A stretch of DNA of 64,000 nucleotides from Streptomyces sp. NBC_01304 (lineage in GTDB: Bacteria; Actinomycetota; Actinomycetes; Streptomycetales; Streptomycetaceae), in contig NZ_CP109055.1 of assembly GCF_035975855.1 (NCBI RefSeq), positions 10,478,001-10,542,000 on the forward strand, written 5' to 3'. The notes under the pieces are model-generated. The model ran no database searches. It had not been told where the DNA came from and was given only the letters and a program-made list of their open reading frames with translations. How positions within the stretch are numbered: the first letter of the stretch is position 1; every line of letters begins with the position of its first letter. Below, one piece after another: positions 31,196 to 52,341 of this stretch. A program made the position numbers and the translations under genes.

Positions 31196-31250
31196 AGAAG
31201 CAGGCCTGAAGAAGCAGCGTTGAAGAAGCAGTCCTGATGATGAAGCAGGC
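31178..31250 (+). repeat. 14-nt tandem repeats at the end of the A-T-TE gene
   Basis: Four 14-nt units of the form CTGAAGAAGCAGGC (31178-31233) and a fifth 17-nt variant cover the last codons and stop of the A-T-TE gene and most of the gap to the next gene. The stop codon lies in the second unit. Slippage here would alter the C-terminus (LKKQV). Confidence 0.85.
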
Positions 31251-31259
31251 GAGGAGCCA

Positions 31260-32099
31260 ATGATGTCCGACAAACCGACGTCCAATAGGTCGAGGCTGCA
31301 CCGAGGGCGGGTGCTGCGCGTCGAGTGGGTGGCCCCGCACATGGCCAGGGTCGTGCTGGGCGGTGCGGGCCTGCGGGAATTCACCGCCGGACAGCACACC
31401 GATCACTACATCAAGTTGATCTTCCCTCTGGAGGATGTCCGGTACCCCGAGCCTTTCGACATCGCGGCCATTCGCCGGGACTTCCCCCGGGATCAGTGGC
31501 CCAGGACCCGTACGTACACGGTCCGTCGGTGGGACCCGGTTGCGGTCGAACTGTCCGTGGACTTCGTCTGTCACGGTGAAAGCGGTCTGGCCGGCCCCTG
31601 GGCCGCGAAGGTCAAGCCCGGGGAAGAGATCTACTTCAGCGGTCCCGGCGGCGGCTACTCGCCCGCGGCGGAGGCCGATTGGCATCTGCTCGTCGGAGAC
31701 GAGAGCGCCTTGCCCGCGATCGGGGCTGCCCTGGAGGCAATGCCGCCAGGAGCGATCGCCAAAGCGTTCGTCGAGGTCTCCGGCCCGGAAGAGGAGCAGG
31801 AGATCAAGACACCGGCCGATGCCGAGATCATCTGGCTGCACCGCGGAGAGCGTCAGATCGGCGACTCGCTCCAAGCGGCCGTCTCCGCCTTGGACTTCCC
31901 GACCGGAACGGTCCATGCCTTTGTCCATGGTGAGGCGCACTTCGTGAAAGCGATTCGGCATCACTTTCGGCTGGAACGCGGCCTGACACGCGATCAGCTG
32001 TCCATCTCCGGCTACTGGCGACGCGGGGCGGACGAAGACGGCTGGCAGTCCTCGAAGTCCGAGTGGAACCGTGACACGGAGGACGCGCCGGCGGCGTAG
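31260..32099 (+). CDS. siderophore-interacting-protein family flavin reductase
   Basis: 279-residue member of the SIP/ViuB group, a ferredoxin-reductase-like fold that uses NAD(P)H and FAD. RTYTVRRW is the FAD-binding motif, HGESGLAGPWA and GDESALPAIGAALE follow, and the C-terminal GYWRRGADEDGW is the family hallmark. Known members reduce ferric siderophores. Here the gene is wedged between an A-T-TE protein and a PrnB-family gene with no siderophore uptake genes, so I infer electron supply to the PrnB-like protein, or reduced flavin for the two halogenases, for which no other reductase is seen in the window. It starts at ATG 31260 with GAGGAG upstream. Confidence 0.85.
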   Translation: MMSDKPTSNRSRLHRGRVLRVEWVAPHMARVVLGGAGLREFTAGQHTDHYIKLIFPLEDVRYPEPFDIAAIRRDFPRDQWPRTRTYTVRRWDPVAVELSVDFVCHGESGLAGPWAAKVKPGEEIYFSGPGGGYSPAAEADWHLLVGDESALPAIGAALEAMPPGAIAKAFVEVSGPEEEQEIKTPADAEIIWLHRGERQIGDSLQAAVSALDFPTGTVHAFVHGEAHFVKAIRHHFRLERGLTRDQLSISGYWRRGADEDGWQSSKSEWNRDTEDAPAA

Positions 32100-32118
32100 C
32101 TCTCGGCCTTTTCCAGAT

Positions 32119-32160
32119 CTCGACACCGAAAGAGAGTAATTGGCAATGCGTGCTGCAGAT
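32119..32160 (+). repeat. duplicated 5' leader, copy 2
   Basis: Same CGACACCGAAAGAGAG region followed by an ATG and the codons for MRAAD. Similarity to the other copies fades after five codons, so here only the ribosome-site cassette was shared, with a gene that is not an NRPS. Confidence 0.75.
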
Positions 32161-33240
32161 GGTGAAGTGCAGGCTCATCATGCTGATATCCCACCCCTCC
32201 ACCTGCTGAAGGCGGAGGAGCTTCCCGTCTCAAGAGGCGCCCTCACCGGCACGATGAACCAGCGCACCGCGGACGCGTTGCGGACCGTCATCGACATCAC
32301 GCCACAGGACTCCGACCGACGCGCACTGTCCGCAGTCGATGCCGCCCTGGCCTGCCTGGCCGCACCGGCCGCTGCCACCAAGTACACCGACGCGGAGCGA
32401 AAGACCCTGCCGGAGGACCTCTACGAGGAACACGATCTGTTCTTCGGCGCGATCAGGGTCACCGGGAATTCGGTGGAGACGTTCACCTGCACGATGCTCG
32501 AAGCCCTCCGCAGCCAGCTCAACGACGCGCTGTCAGCCGGGATAAGTCTCAGCAGCGGTGAACGAGCCCAATTGCGTGAGGCGTTCTGGACCACATTCCA
32601 CATGCTGTGGCGCATCGGAGTGGCCGGCACACCGTTCGAGTACGCAGCTCGCGCTCAGGTGCAGGGCACGGACATGGGGGCCGTCCACGCGAAGGGCGAT
32701 CCCCTGATCCGCTGGCGTCTCGGTCATCAAGTGTTCTTCGCGCTCATCCAGGCGCTGATCGTGTCGGTCGGCTGCCTTGAGGATTGCCTCAAGGACGATC
32801 CGGAAGACATCGACAGCGCTTGCCGGCTGCTTGAGGACGCCACGGTACTGATGATCGGGTCCGGGGCGTCGCTGCGGTACGCCGGAGACTTCACGCGCAC
32901 GCATTACACGGACGCGGTACGGCCTGCGATGCTGCCACCGCATATCAATGCCAAGTTCAGCGGTCTCCAGTTGCGCGATCACCGGATACTGCTCAATTTG
33001 TTCCATCGGGTCAAGCCGCTGGTCGCGTCGCCCGCTCCGGCCGTCGGCAAGTCCTACAAGGTGCTGCTCGAGGCGATGTCGACAGCCTACGACGCGCACA
33101 TATTCGTCTGCTCGAGGTTCGGCGGCGATCGCGAATCGAGTCTCCGCGCGCCCGGCTCCAGGGTTCCCGCAGTGGAGATTCTCCAGAGATTCCGCGATCG
33201 GCGACTCGGCGCCGCCACGCCGGACGGACCCGACGAGTAG
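32146..33240 (+). CDS. PrnB-family protein (tryptophan-dioxygenase fold)
   Basis: 364-residue protein resembling PrnB of pyrrolnitrin synthesis (Pfam DUF1864), a heme protein of the tryptophan 2,3-dioxygenase superfamily that rearranges 7-chlorotryptophan. Matching blocks are RPAMLPPHINAKFSGLQLRD and, near the C-terminus, AHIFVCSRFGG followed by SSLR; H318 sits where I recall the heme-ligand His313 of PrnB. Length also fits (PrnB about 361). The substrate here is unknown; an aryl amino acid held on or released from the preceding A-T-TE protein is the simplest idea, with the SIP-type reductase as electron donor. ATG 32146 is chosen over TTG 32140 because the duplicated leader places the ribosome site 9-10 nt before it. 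Confidence 0.72.
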   Translation: MRAADGEVQAHHADIPPLHLLKAEELPVSRGALTGTMNQRTADALRTVIDITPQDSDRRALSAVDAALACLAAPAAATKYTDAERKTLPEDLYEEHDLFFGAIRVTGNSVETFTCTMLEALRSQLNDALSAGISLSSGERAQLREAFWTTFHMLWRIGVAGTPFEYAARAQVQGTDMGAVHAKGDPLIRWRLGHQVFFALIQALIVSVGCLEDCLKDDPEDIDSACRLLEDATVLMIGSGASLRYAGDFTRTHYTDAVRPAMLPPHINAKFSGLQLRDHRILLNLFHRVKPLVASPAPAVGKSYKVLLEAMSTAYDAHIFVCSRFGGDRESSLRAPGSRVPAVEILQRFRDRRLGAATPDGPDE

Positions 33241-33381
33241 TTCGGTGATCCTCGACCGGCTCTTCGAAGCCGATTTCCTGAATGCTTTCCATTTTCCGCG
33301 CCGATCCATGCTGCCGGGGCCCCGCACTTCCGACTAGCTGCGAATTCGTGCGACCTCAACACCGAAAGAGAGTGATTGGCG

Positions 33382-45545
<12,164 letters not shown>

Positions 45546-45546
<1 letters not shown>

Positions 45547-46847
45547 TGACTGAACTCGCCTTTGACCCGCCGCCCGTCTCTCAAATGTCGCATCTCTTCT
45601 TGATGCTTGCCCTGATCATCGTCTGCGGCCATGTCGCGGGCCGCCGATGCCGGCGGCTGGGACAGCCCCCGGTGATCGGTGAGATCCTGACCGGCATCGC
45701 GCTGGGCCCCTCACTGCTCGGAGCCGTCTGGCCCTCAGGGCAGCAGTGGCTCTTTCCCGCGGACCTACTGCCTGTGATCAACGCACTGGCCCAGGTGGGC
45801 CTGGTCTTCTTCATGTTCCTGATCGGGTACGAGCTGAACGTGGAGCACGTCCGCAGTCGCGGCAAAGTCGCGGCGTTGGTCAGCAACGTAAGCGTGGCTG
45901 TGCCGATGATCGGCGGGTTTCTCCTCGCCTTCGTGATGTACGGGCGGTTCGCCGACCGCGGTATCGGATTCCCGGCGTTCGCGCTGTTCATCGCCGTGTC
46001 CATGAGCGTCACCGCGTTCCCGGTCCTCGCCCGGATCCTCACGGACCGGAAGATCGACCGCACCCCTGTAGGTGCACTCGCCCTCACGTGCGCAGCCGTC
46101 GACGACATCACCGCCTGGTGTCTGCTTGCCCTGGCGACAGCGCTGGGACGGGGCACCTCCTGGACCTCGGTGCTCACCACTGCCGCCCTGACCGCCGTGT
46201 TCATCTCCGTGATGATGTACGGACTGCGGCCCTTGCTGGCCCGGCTGGCCGAGCGTCACGCGGATCGGCTGGGCGATCGAACAGCACTCCTGCTCGTGCT
46301 CCTCGCAGGGATCTTGCTGGCATCGTTCGCCACCGACTGGATCGGCATCCACCCGATCTTCGGGGCGTTCCTGTTCGGCGTCATCGTTCCGCGCGGTGCG
46401 GTGCAGACTGCAGCCGTGGAACAGGTGCGAGGCGTCACCGTGGTGCTTCTGCTGCCGTTGTTCTTCGCCTACTCCGGATTGCACACCGACTTCCGGCTGA
46501 TCGGCGCGGACCCCGCCCTGTGGGGCTGGTGCGCCCTCATCATCGCCGTCGCGACCGTCACCAAATGGGCGGGGAGCACCGGTGCGGCCCGACTGACCGG
46601 CCTTGGCTGGCAGGAGTCGCTCTCACTCGGCGCCCTGATGAACTGCCGGGGGCTGACCGAGCTCGTGGTGCTCGGCGTAGGACTGGAACTCAAGATCATC
46701 ACTCCCACCGTGTTCGCGATGCTGGTGGTGATGACGCTGGTGACCACGGTGCTGACGGCACCCGCACTCACCCTGATCGACCGCTTTGCCGCCCAGCAGC
46801 AACCAACTCCCGTAAAGCGACGAGAAGTCGAAGTCGCAGCCAAATGA
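45546..46847 (+). CDS. CPA2-family Na+(K+)/H+ antiporter
   Basis: 433-residue membrane protein with about 12 hydrophobic segments. LGQPPVIGEILTGIALGPSL, VGLVFFMFLIGYELN and ALTCAAVDDITAW are hallmarks of CPA2 cation/proton antiporters, the last containing the two conserved Asp of the ion-binding site. Such genes occur in several glycopeptide and enduracidin-like clusters, where the role is assumed to be export support or self-protection. It starts at TAATG, sharing one base with the NRPS stop, so it is translationally coupled to the synthetase. No ABC exporter is present in the window. Confidence 0.88.
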
Positions 46848-46920
46848 CCGCGCTGCCCTCACGCCTTCCCACCCTGCACGAGCACGTCGAGCAGACATGC
46901 GTGGCCAGAGAGAGCGAGAC

Positions 46921-47670
46921 ATGACACCCGAGATAGAGCAGATCTTCCAGGACGTGAAGGACCGGCACGGAGCCGGCTCCCTCACACGCGTCGAGGAGAT
47001 GGTGTACGCCAAGCGGCAGGAGCGCCATCCGCTGCAGAAGGACGCCAAGTGGATCATGCCCGGGATCTCCCGGACGCCCTGGCACGATCCCTACGAGCAC
47101 CCCGAGATCGAACCCGTGGTCCGCGCCTTCGAAGCCGGACACGACGCCATCAAGCGGGAGCTCGCGGACGCCTGGTCCGATCGCAAGAGCGCCTTCTCCG
47201 ACTACGAGCACTATCTGACGCGCCAGGAGAACTGGCAGGCGCTGTACCTCTTCCGCGACGGCGGGCCGGTCGAGTCCTCGGCCGCTCTGGTGCCCACCGC
47301 GTACGACATCCTGACCCGCGAGGTCGTCGACGAGGGCAAGCTCTGTCCCCTCCTGGAGAGTCACTTCTCGACGCTGCTTCCCGGCGCGTCGATCGCCCCG
47401 CACTGCGACCTGTGGAACTTCAGCATCAATCTGCACCTGGCGGTCGACATCCCCGAGGGGTGTGGCATCACGGTCGCCGACGAGACTCGGCGCTGGGAGG
47501 AGGGCAAGTGCCTGCTGTTCGACTACTCCTTCGTGCACGAGGCGTGGAACAACGGCGCCAGGCCGCGCACCTGCCTCCTCGTGGACCTGTGGCACCCGGA
47601 AACAACGCTCCCCGAACGTGAGGCCCTCGTCGGCCTGATCACCGAGGTCCGCAAGCTGATGGCCGGCTGA
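46921..47670 (+). CDS. aspartyl/asparaginyl beta-hydroxylase-like oxygenase
   Basis: 249-residue cupin-fold oxygenase of the Asp/Asn beta-hydroxylase family (Pfam Asp_Arg_Hydrox), Fe(II)- and 2-oxoglutarate-dependent. H161 in IAPHCDLWN and H206 in FVHEAWNN are the metal ligands (this family uses only two His), and R216 in RPRTCLLVDLW should bind 2-oxoglutarate. The first 90 residues are helical and not part of the core. It may hydroxylate the beta carbon of a free or carrier-bound residue of the peptide. It is the last gene of the plus-strand NRPS operon, 73 nt after the antiporter, and converges on the halogenase across a hairpin. Confidence 0.85.
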   Translation: MTPEIEQIFQDVKDRHGAGSLTRVEEMVYAKRQERHPLQKDAKWIMPGISRTPWHDPYEHPEIEPVVRAFEAGHDAIKRELADAWSDRKSAFSDYEHYLTRQENWQALYLFRDGGPVESSAALVPTAYDILTREVVDEGKLCPLLESHFSTLLPGASIAPHCDLWNFSINLHLAVDIPEGCGITVADETRRWEEGKCLLFDYSFVHEAWNNGARPRTCLLVDLWHPETTLPEREALVGLITEVRKLMAG

Positions 47671-47716
47671 ACCGGTGGAAGCCACGGCAGGCCGCTTCGA
47701 CGCCGGACATGCCAAA

Positions 47717-47745
47717 GGCCCGGCAGTCGTTGCACCTGCCGGGCC
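47717..47745. terminator. bidirectional terminator between convergent operons
   Basis: Perfect 10-bp inverted repeat (GGCCCGGCAG and its complement) with a 9-nt loop between the hydroxylase stop at 47670 and the halogenase stop at 47796. It separates the plus-strand NRPS operon from the minus-strand precursor operon. Confidence 0.8.
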
Positions 47746-47795
47746 CAACTCTCCCTCGCCGGGGCCGCCTTACCCGGATTCGCTCACGACGTCGG

Positions 47796-49274
47796 TCAGC
47801 ACCAGCGAAGTCCATCGGGGGAGACCGCGAGACGGTCCGTGAACGCCGCGTCGTGCTTGGCGCTGTGGGGAACCATGGCGCTCAAGGCGCCGATGACGAC
47901 CGGTGACGTGTCCTCGGGGACGGGGCATGTGCCGTCCTCGTCGCTGTTGGTGGTCACCGAGGTCAGCGCGGCAGCAGCTCGGACCAGATCGGTGGTGTTT
48001 CCTTCAGGGCTGTCCAGGTCGGGCCTGGCAAAGTCGAGGCCCGCCACGCCTCCGACGAGCTCGGCGAACGCCGCTTTCGCATCGCCAGGCTGCCCCGCGA
48101 TCTTGCGAGCCTGCCAGAAGTAGGAGTCCTCATCCACGTGCATCTCGTAGAAGGCGGTCACGAAGTCGCGGAAGAGCGCGAACTCGTGGCGGTAGCGGAA
48201 TTCGAACTCCTGCCATCCGGCTTCCTCGGCGATGTCGCCGGCCAGAACGCTGTTGATGGTGCGTGCCGCCAGCATGCCGCTGTACGTCGACAGGTGGACG
48301 CCTGACGAGAAGACGGGGTCGATGAAGACCGCGGCGTCGCCGACCAGGCACATTCCTGGCGCCCAGATGCTCGTGCGGTCGTACGAGTAGTCCTTGCGGA
48401 CCCGCAACTGGCCGTAGGGTCCCTCCTCCACTCGGCGAGCACCGTCCAAATGGTCGGAGATCAGTGGGCACTTCGCGATCAGCTTTTCCAGAGCTTCGGC
48501 CGGGTCGCCTTGAATCTCTGCGGCCATCTCGTGCTTCACGACGACGCCGACGCTGGTCAGCGTGTCACTCAGGGGGATGAACCAGAACCAGCCGGCGTCG
48601 AAGGCGACGCACAGGATGTTTCCCGAGTTCGGCGCCGGAAGGCGCTTGGCGCCCTCGAAGTATCCGAACAGAGCGAGGTTGCGGAAGAACGGGGAGTATT
48701 CGCGCCGGCCGCCGACCTCGTTGTGCAGTCGGCTGCCCGAACCGGAGGCGTCGACGACGAATCGTGCCGTGGCGGTACGCGTCTGCTGCGTGGTGTCGCG
48801 GTAGGTCACTCCGGCGATGCGACCGTCGTCGTCGCGTACGACTCCCGTCGCGCTGTGGTTGTACCGCACGTCGACGCCCAGCTTCTCGGCGTTGTCCAGC
48901 AGGATCTTGTCGAACTTCATGCGCTCGACCTGGTAGGCGTGGGAGACCGGACCAGGCAGGTTGCGAGACGTCTCGAAGGCGAACGTCCACGGCTCGGGGT
49001 TGGCTCCCCACTTGAAGGTGCCGCCCCGCTTGACGGGGAAGCCGGCTTCGCGGAGTTGGTCGTCGACGCCAAGGAGGGCGCACACGCCGTGGATGGTGGA
49101 GGGCAGGAGGGACTCTCCGATTTGGTAGCGCGGGAAAGTCTCGGCCTCCAGCAGCAGCACACGGTTCCCGTCGCGAGCGATCAAGGACGCCGTCGTGGAT
49201 CCACCGGGGCCACCGCCCACCACGATTGCGTCGAAGATCTCTGTTTCATCTGAGCAATCATCGTTGGAATTCAT
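47796..49274 (-). CDS. FAD-dependent phenol halogenase 1
   Basis: 492-residue flavin-dependent halogenase of the glycopeptide type (BhaA, VhaA, ComH), which chlorinates carrier-bound hydroxyphenyl residues. The FAD motif VVGGGPGGST lies near the N-terminus, the halogenase signature GWFWFIPL is intact, and GDAAVFIDPVFSSGVHLSTY matches the C-terminal FAD region. The end SPDGLRWC resembles the family terminus. It should use reduced FAD, chloride and O2; a reductase is not adjacent. The C-terminal 100 residues diverge from halogenase 2, pointing to different substrates or sites. ATG 49274 has AAGGAG 6 nt upstream and overlaps the chorismate lyase-like gene by 17 nt; last gene of the minus-strand operon. 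Confidence 0.9.
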   Translation of the reverse strand: MNSNDDCSDETEIFDAIVVGGGPGGSTTASLIARDGNRVLLLEAETFPRYQIGESLLPSTIHGVCALLGVDDQLREAGFPVKRGGTFKWGANPEPWTFAFETSRNLPGPVSHAYQVERMKFDKILLDNAEKLGVDVRYNHSATGVVRDDDGRIAGVTYRDTTQQTRTATARFVVDASGSGSRLHNEVGGRREYSPFFRNLALFGYFEGAKRLPAPNSGNILCVAFDAGWFWFIPLSDTLTSVGVVVKHEMAAEIQGDPAEALEKLIAKCPLISDHLDGARRVEEGPYGQLRVRKDYSYDRTSIWAPGMCLVGDAAVFIDPVFSSGVHLSTYSGMLAARTINSVLAGDIAEEAGWQEFEFRYRHEFALFRDFVTAFYEMHVDEDSYFWQARKIAGQPGDAKAAFAELVGGVAGLDFARPDLDSPEGNTTDLVRAAAALTSVTTNSDEDGTCPVPEDTSPVVIGALSAMVPHSAKHDAAFTDRLAVSPDGLRWC

Positions 49275-49809
49275 GTCTCTCCTTTGTGCCTGGTATCTGA
49301 CGCAGTGGAGCACACCGAACGACGTCCGGGTTGAACGTCTCGGCAACGTAAAGCGGAGAACGCGAAGGGCTGTTGATCACGTACTCCTTGAAAGCGCAGG
49401 ATCGGGAGTCGAATTCGGCCGACGCAAGGGTGACACCGCTGGCAAGCATCTCCCGCGCCTGCGGCAGGCGTTCCTCGCGGAGCCGATGACCGATCGGTTT
49501 GGTGTCGTGGGCGGGAAAGTGTGCCTCGAATCCACTATGGACAGAGATGACACGATTGCGGCTGACCACCACGTTCTTCGAACTGTGAAGCTCCGAGCGG
49601 CGCTCGACAAAACACGACACACCGTCAGCCGCCAGGGCCTCCCGAATCGACTTCGGAATTCTTGTGAACGGCACGAGTTGCTGCGACGCCACGCGTACAC
49701 GTAGGCGCGTGCCTACGAGGGCCTCCAAGAGCACTGTGGTCGAGCCGTCGCCGGCCAGCAACATACGTGTGGACGACGGCATTTCATGGGTAAGCCCCAC
49801 GCTCACCAT
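49258..49809 (-). CDS. UbiC-like chorismate lyase
   Basis: 183-residue chorismate lyase/UTRA-fold protein. LAGDGSTTVLLEALVGTRLR matches the family N-terminus, FVERRSEL follows, and PLYVAETFNP aligns with the UbiC segment carrying the catalytic Glu155. It should split chorismate into 4-hydroxybenzoate (the isomer cannot be fixed from sequence) and pyruvate. With the PHBH-like monooxygenase and PaaK-like ligase upstream it forms a hydroxybenzoate branch. The start is uncertain: ATG 49809 with AGGA upstream leaves a 25-nt gap after the ligase gene, whereas ATG 49869 or 49923 would overlap that gene. GC content here is visibly lower than in the NRPS genes. Confidence 0.72.
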   Translation of the reverse strand: MVSVGLTHEMPSSTRMLLAGDGSTTVLLEALVGTRLRVRVASQQLVPFTRIPKSIREALAADGVSCFVERRSELHSSKNVVVSRNRVISVHSGFEAHFPAHDTKPIGHRLREERLPQAREMLASGVTLASAEFDSRSCAFKEYVINSPSRSPLYVAETFNPDVVRCAPLRQIPGTKERHEFQR

Positions 49810-49834
49810 GGTCTGCGTGTCCTGCGCGGGTGCA

Positions 49835-51139
49835 TCAATAGTAGAGAATTCCACTTGCCCAATCCTCATCAGGGCCAAAGAGGCTTCGCGGCTTGAGTAT
49901 GTCTCGACTGTGAGTGAGAACATCCGTCGGCATGAGGGTTCCAGGTTCGACCGGCGTCACCTCGCACGGAGTTGACAGCACTCGCCGGATCGAAGCTTCC
50001 AACTCCGAGCATGCCGATCGAGCGTGCTCGTCGGTCACTTCCAGCTGCACGACCAGTGCGTCCTTGTCGGCGCGAGCCCGCCAGAACATCACGCCGTATT
50101 CGAGCGGAAGGCGGAACACAAGCTCTTCCAGATCGAGTTGTGACAGCGGTTTGTCCGCCACTTCGAAAATCTGGGTGGGCCGGCCCGCGAGCCTGATCAC
50201 CGGCAGCCAGCTGTTGCACGCGCACGGCTCGAGGCCAAGTTCCACGCGATCTTCCAGGTAGTAGCGAAGCATGGGCATCGCCTCGAGCTGCAGTGGCGTG
50301 ATGACGAGATTGCCCACACCCTCACTGCTGAACTCTCCGCTGTGCGGGTCATAGATCTCGGGGAACACGCGGTCTGCGTAGAAGTGACGGTTGCCGAAGG
50401 CGCACTCAGAAGCCAGTGGACCTACTTCCGTGGCTCCGTAGTCATCGAAAACGGGGACACCCCAGATCTCGCTGATCCGCTGCTTTCGAGCCGAGCTGAG
50501 CGGTTCGCCGCATGTGAGGATTCCGCGCAGGCCGGGGAAATCGACGCGGGGATCCAGCCCGGCTTCACGTGCCGCTGCGGCCCAGATCAGCGGTTCGGTC
50601 GGCATGGACCAGGTAAGCGTGACCTTGAGATCCTTCAGCAACTGCACTACGCGCGAGTACGGCGTGACCGCGCTGCGGCTGTCAGCCGGAACAATGGTGG
50701 CGCCATTGAGTCGGCCACCGTAGTGCGCGAGATGTCCCGCCAATACCATGGCATACGGACTGCGAACGAGGAGTGTGTCAGCGGCCCGGATGTCGACAGG
50801 CAATCGCGAGAAGCGTTCCCCCACATCGCGCCAGTCGTTGTCGGTGTAGAACGCAGAAGTCACCTGACCAGAACTCCCACTTGACTCGTGAAAGGTGGCC
50901 ACCTCCTCCCAGGGGACACCGAGCATCTGGAAAGGGTAGGAAGCTCGCAGATGATCCTTGGTCGTGACCGGGATCTGGTCGAGTCGCGTGGGAATTGCGG
51001 CATCGACGCCCCAGCCGAAGCGCTCTCGATAATGAGGAGTCGCGCTGGCTCGCCGTATCGACTGCGCTATTCGCTCGTCCTGGAGTTCGCGTAGCTCATC
51101 AAAGCTACGCCAGCTTCGTACTTCTGACGTCTGTGTCAT
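49835..51139 (-). CDS. PaaK-like phenylacetate/aryl-CoA ligase family protein
   Basis: 434-residue adenylating enzyme of the phenylacetate-CoA ligase (PaaK) group rather than the NRPS type. ESSGSSGQVTSAF is the phosphate-binding loop, ILTCGEPL and DDYGATEVGPLASE are the A4/A5-like cores, and PMLRYYLEDRVEL and DVLTHSRDILKPRS lie in the C-terminal lid. Members activate aryl acids as adenylates or CoA thioesters. Encoded between the PHBH-like hydroxylase and the chorismate lyase, it most likely activates 4-hydroxybenzoate or its hydroxylated form for transfer to the peptide. No aryl carrier protein is seen nearby, so the acceptor is open. Confidence 0.8.
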   Translation of the reverse strand: MTQTSEVRSWRSFDELRELQDERIAQSIRRASATPHYRERFGWGVDAAIPTRLDQIPVTTKDHLRASYPFQMLGVPWEEVATFHESSGSSGQVTSAFYTDNDWRDVGERFSRLPVDIRAADTLLVRSPYAMVLAGHLAHYGGRLNGATIVPADSRSAVTPYSRVVQLLKDLKVTLTWSMPTEPLIWAAAAREAGLDPRVDFPGLRGILTCGEPLSSARKQRISEIWGVPVFDDYGATEVGPLASECAFGNRHFYADRVFPEIYDPHSGEFSSEGVGNLVITPLQLEAMPMLRYYLEDRVELGLEPCACNSWLPVIRLAGRPTQIFEVADKPLSQLDLEELVFRLPLEYGVMFWRARADKDALVVQLEVTDEHARSACSELEASIRRVLSTPCEVTPVEPGTLMPTDVLTHSRDILKPRSLFGPDEDWASGILYY

Positions 51140-51161
51140 TGCTGTCCCCCTCGGCGGATTC

Positions 51162-52334
51162 CTACACGACCGACATCGGCGTCATGGACTTCAAGTTCTG
51201 CAGCCGAGCCAACTGCGCGCCACCGCTTGCGGCCCGCCTGAGGCCCTCGATCTTCTGATCGCGCAGTTCACCGTCGCTCAGGTCGAACACCAGGCGTTTG
51301 AGGTCACTGGCCATCGGTGAAATCTGCTCCAGGAAGGCCTGCCGGCTGGTGCGCGAGTATCGATCCAGTATCTGTTCGTCGCAGCTGCCCGCCACCACAC
51401 TTGAGATGGCCTCACTCAACATGAAGGCATCATGCAGTCCGGATGTCAGGCCCATTCCGCCTGTTGGGTTGGTTGCATGTGCCGCATCTCCCGCCAGCAG
51501 CACCCGCCCGACGCGGAACGTCTCGGCGGCGCGCTGATGCGCACGATAGGGGGAATGGTGCACAACTTCGTATGCCGCGCCGCTCGGCAGGACTCGGCGC
51601 AAGTAGCCATGAACTCGGTCGGAGATACTTGACTCCGGCTGAACTGCATCCTCTGTAAAGGTGACCCGCCAAAGATCGGTTCGGTCAATACGCACCACGA
51701 TGGCGCCGTCCTGCGGATCGATCAGAAAATTCGCATTGGCGTAGCCGTACTTCTCGAGGTCGCAGCGAATGTCGGTGGCGACAAATTGATCGGGCCATGT
51801 GAAGCCAGGGAACTCGAGATTCAGGGCGTTCCGCACGGCGCTCCGCGCGCCATCGGTGCCGATCACCCATTCCGCAGTGACGTTCAGGCGGCCGCTTGGT
51901 CCTGCCGCTCCGACATGGACCACGTCATCGCGTTGATCAATTTCGTCGACCTGATGATTCGTCAGGACCTTGACGTGGGGATACCGAGCCAGCTCTCCGG
52001 CGAGAATTCTGACCAGTGCGTCCTGTCTGAGGATGAGATTGCATGCGGCCTCGGTGCCGACCCCGTTGACGGGGGCTTGGTGCCGGATGCGCTCCCCGGT
52101 CTGCAGGACCACGAAATCGCGTCCAAGCAGTGGAATCCCTTGCTGAACGATCTCATCGAGCACCCCGAGCGGCCTGAAGCCCTCCAGAGTGTGGCTCTGA
52201 TGGACCAGCGCCCGAGAGGCTCGCTGGAGGTCGCGATCCCTCTCCAACACCGTGACGTCGAGGCCGGCGACGGCTAGCCCGAGGGCAGTTGTCAGACCGA
52301 CCGGACCCGCGCCGACAACGCAAACATGGCTCAT
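51162..52334 (-). CDS. FAD-dependent aromatic monooxygenase (PHBH-like)
   Basis: 390-residue class A flavoprotein hydroxylase. The Rossmann motif VVGAGPVGLTTALG, the DG motif VIGTDGARSAVR and the GD motif LLAGDAAHATNPTGGMGL are all present. Length equals that of p-hydroxybenzoate hydroxylase, and with chorismate lyase in the same operon hydroxylation of 4-hydroxybenzoate to 3,4-dihydroxybenzoate is a natural reading; hydroxylation of a hydroxyphenylglycine precursor is an alternative. ATG 52334 has GAGGA upstream and lies 7 nt after the prephenate dehydrogenase stop. An upstream in-frame extension to 52460 would run into that gene and is rejected. Confidence 0.82.
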   Translation of the reverse strand: MSHVCVVGAGPVGLTTALGLAVAGLDVTVLERDRDLQRASRALVHQSHTLEGFRPLGVLDEIVQQGIPLLGRDFVVLQTGERIRHQAPVNGVGTEAACNLILRQDALVRILAGELARYPHVKVLTNHQVDEIDQRDDVVHVGAAGPSGRLNVTAEWVIGTDGARSAVRNALNLEFPGFTWPDQFVATDIRCDLEKYGYANANFLIDPQDGAIVVRIDRTDLWRVTFTEDAVQPESSISDRVHGYLRRVLPSGAAYEVVHHSPYRAHQRAAETFRVGRVLLAGDAAHATNPTGGMGLTSGLHDAFMLSEAISSVVAGSCDEQILDRYSRTSRQAFLEQISPMASDLKRLVFDLSDGELRDQKIEGLRRAASGGAQLARLQNLKSMTPMSVV

Positions 52335-52341
52335 CAGGTCC

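Noticed and set aside
31260..32099. Siderophore uptake locus
   Set aside because: Only a SIP-type reductase is present; there are no transporters, receptors or iron boxes, and the gene is embedded between NRPS-related genes.
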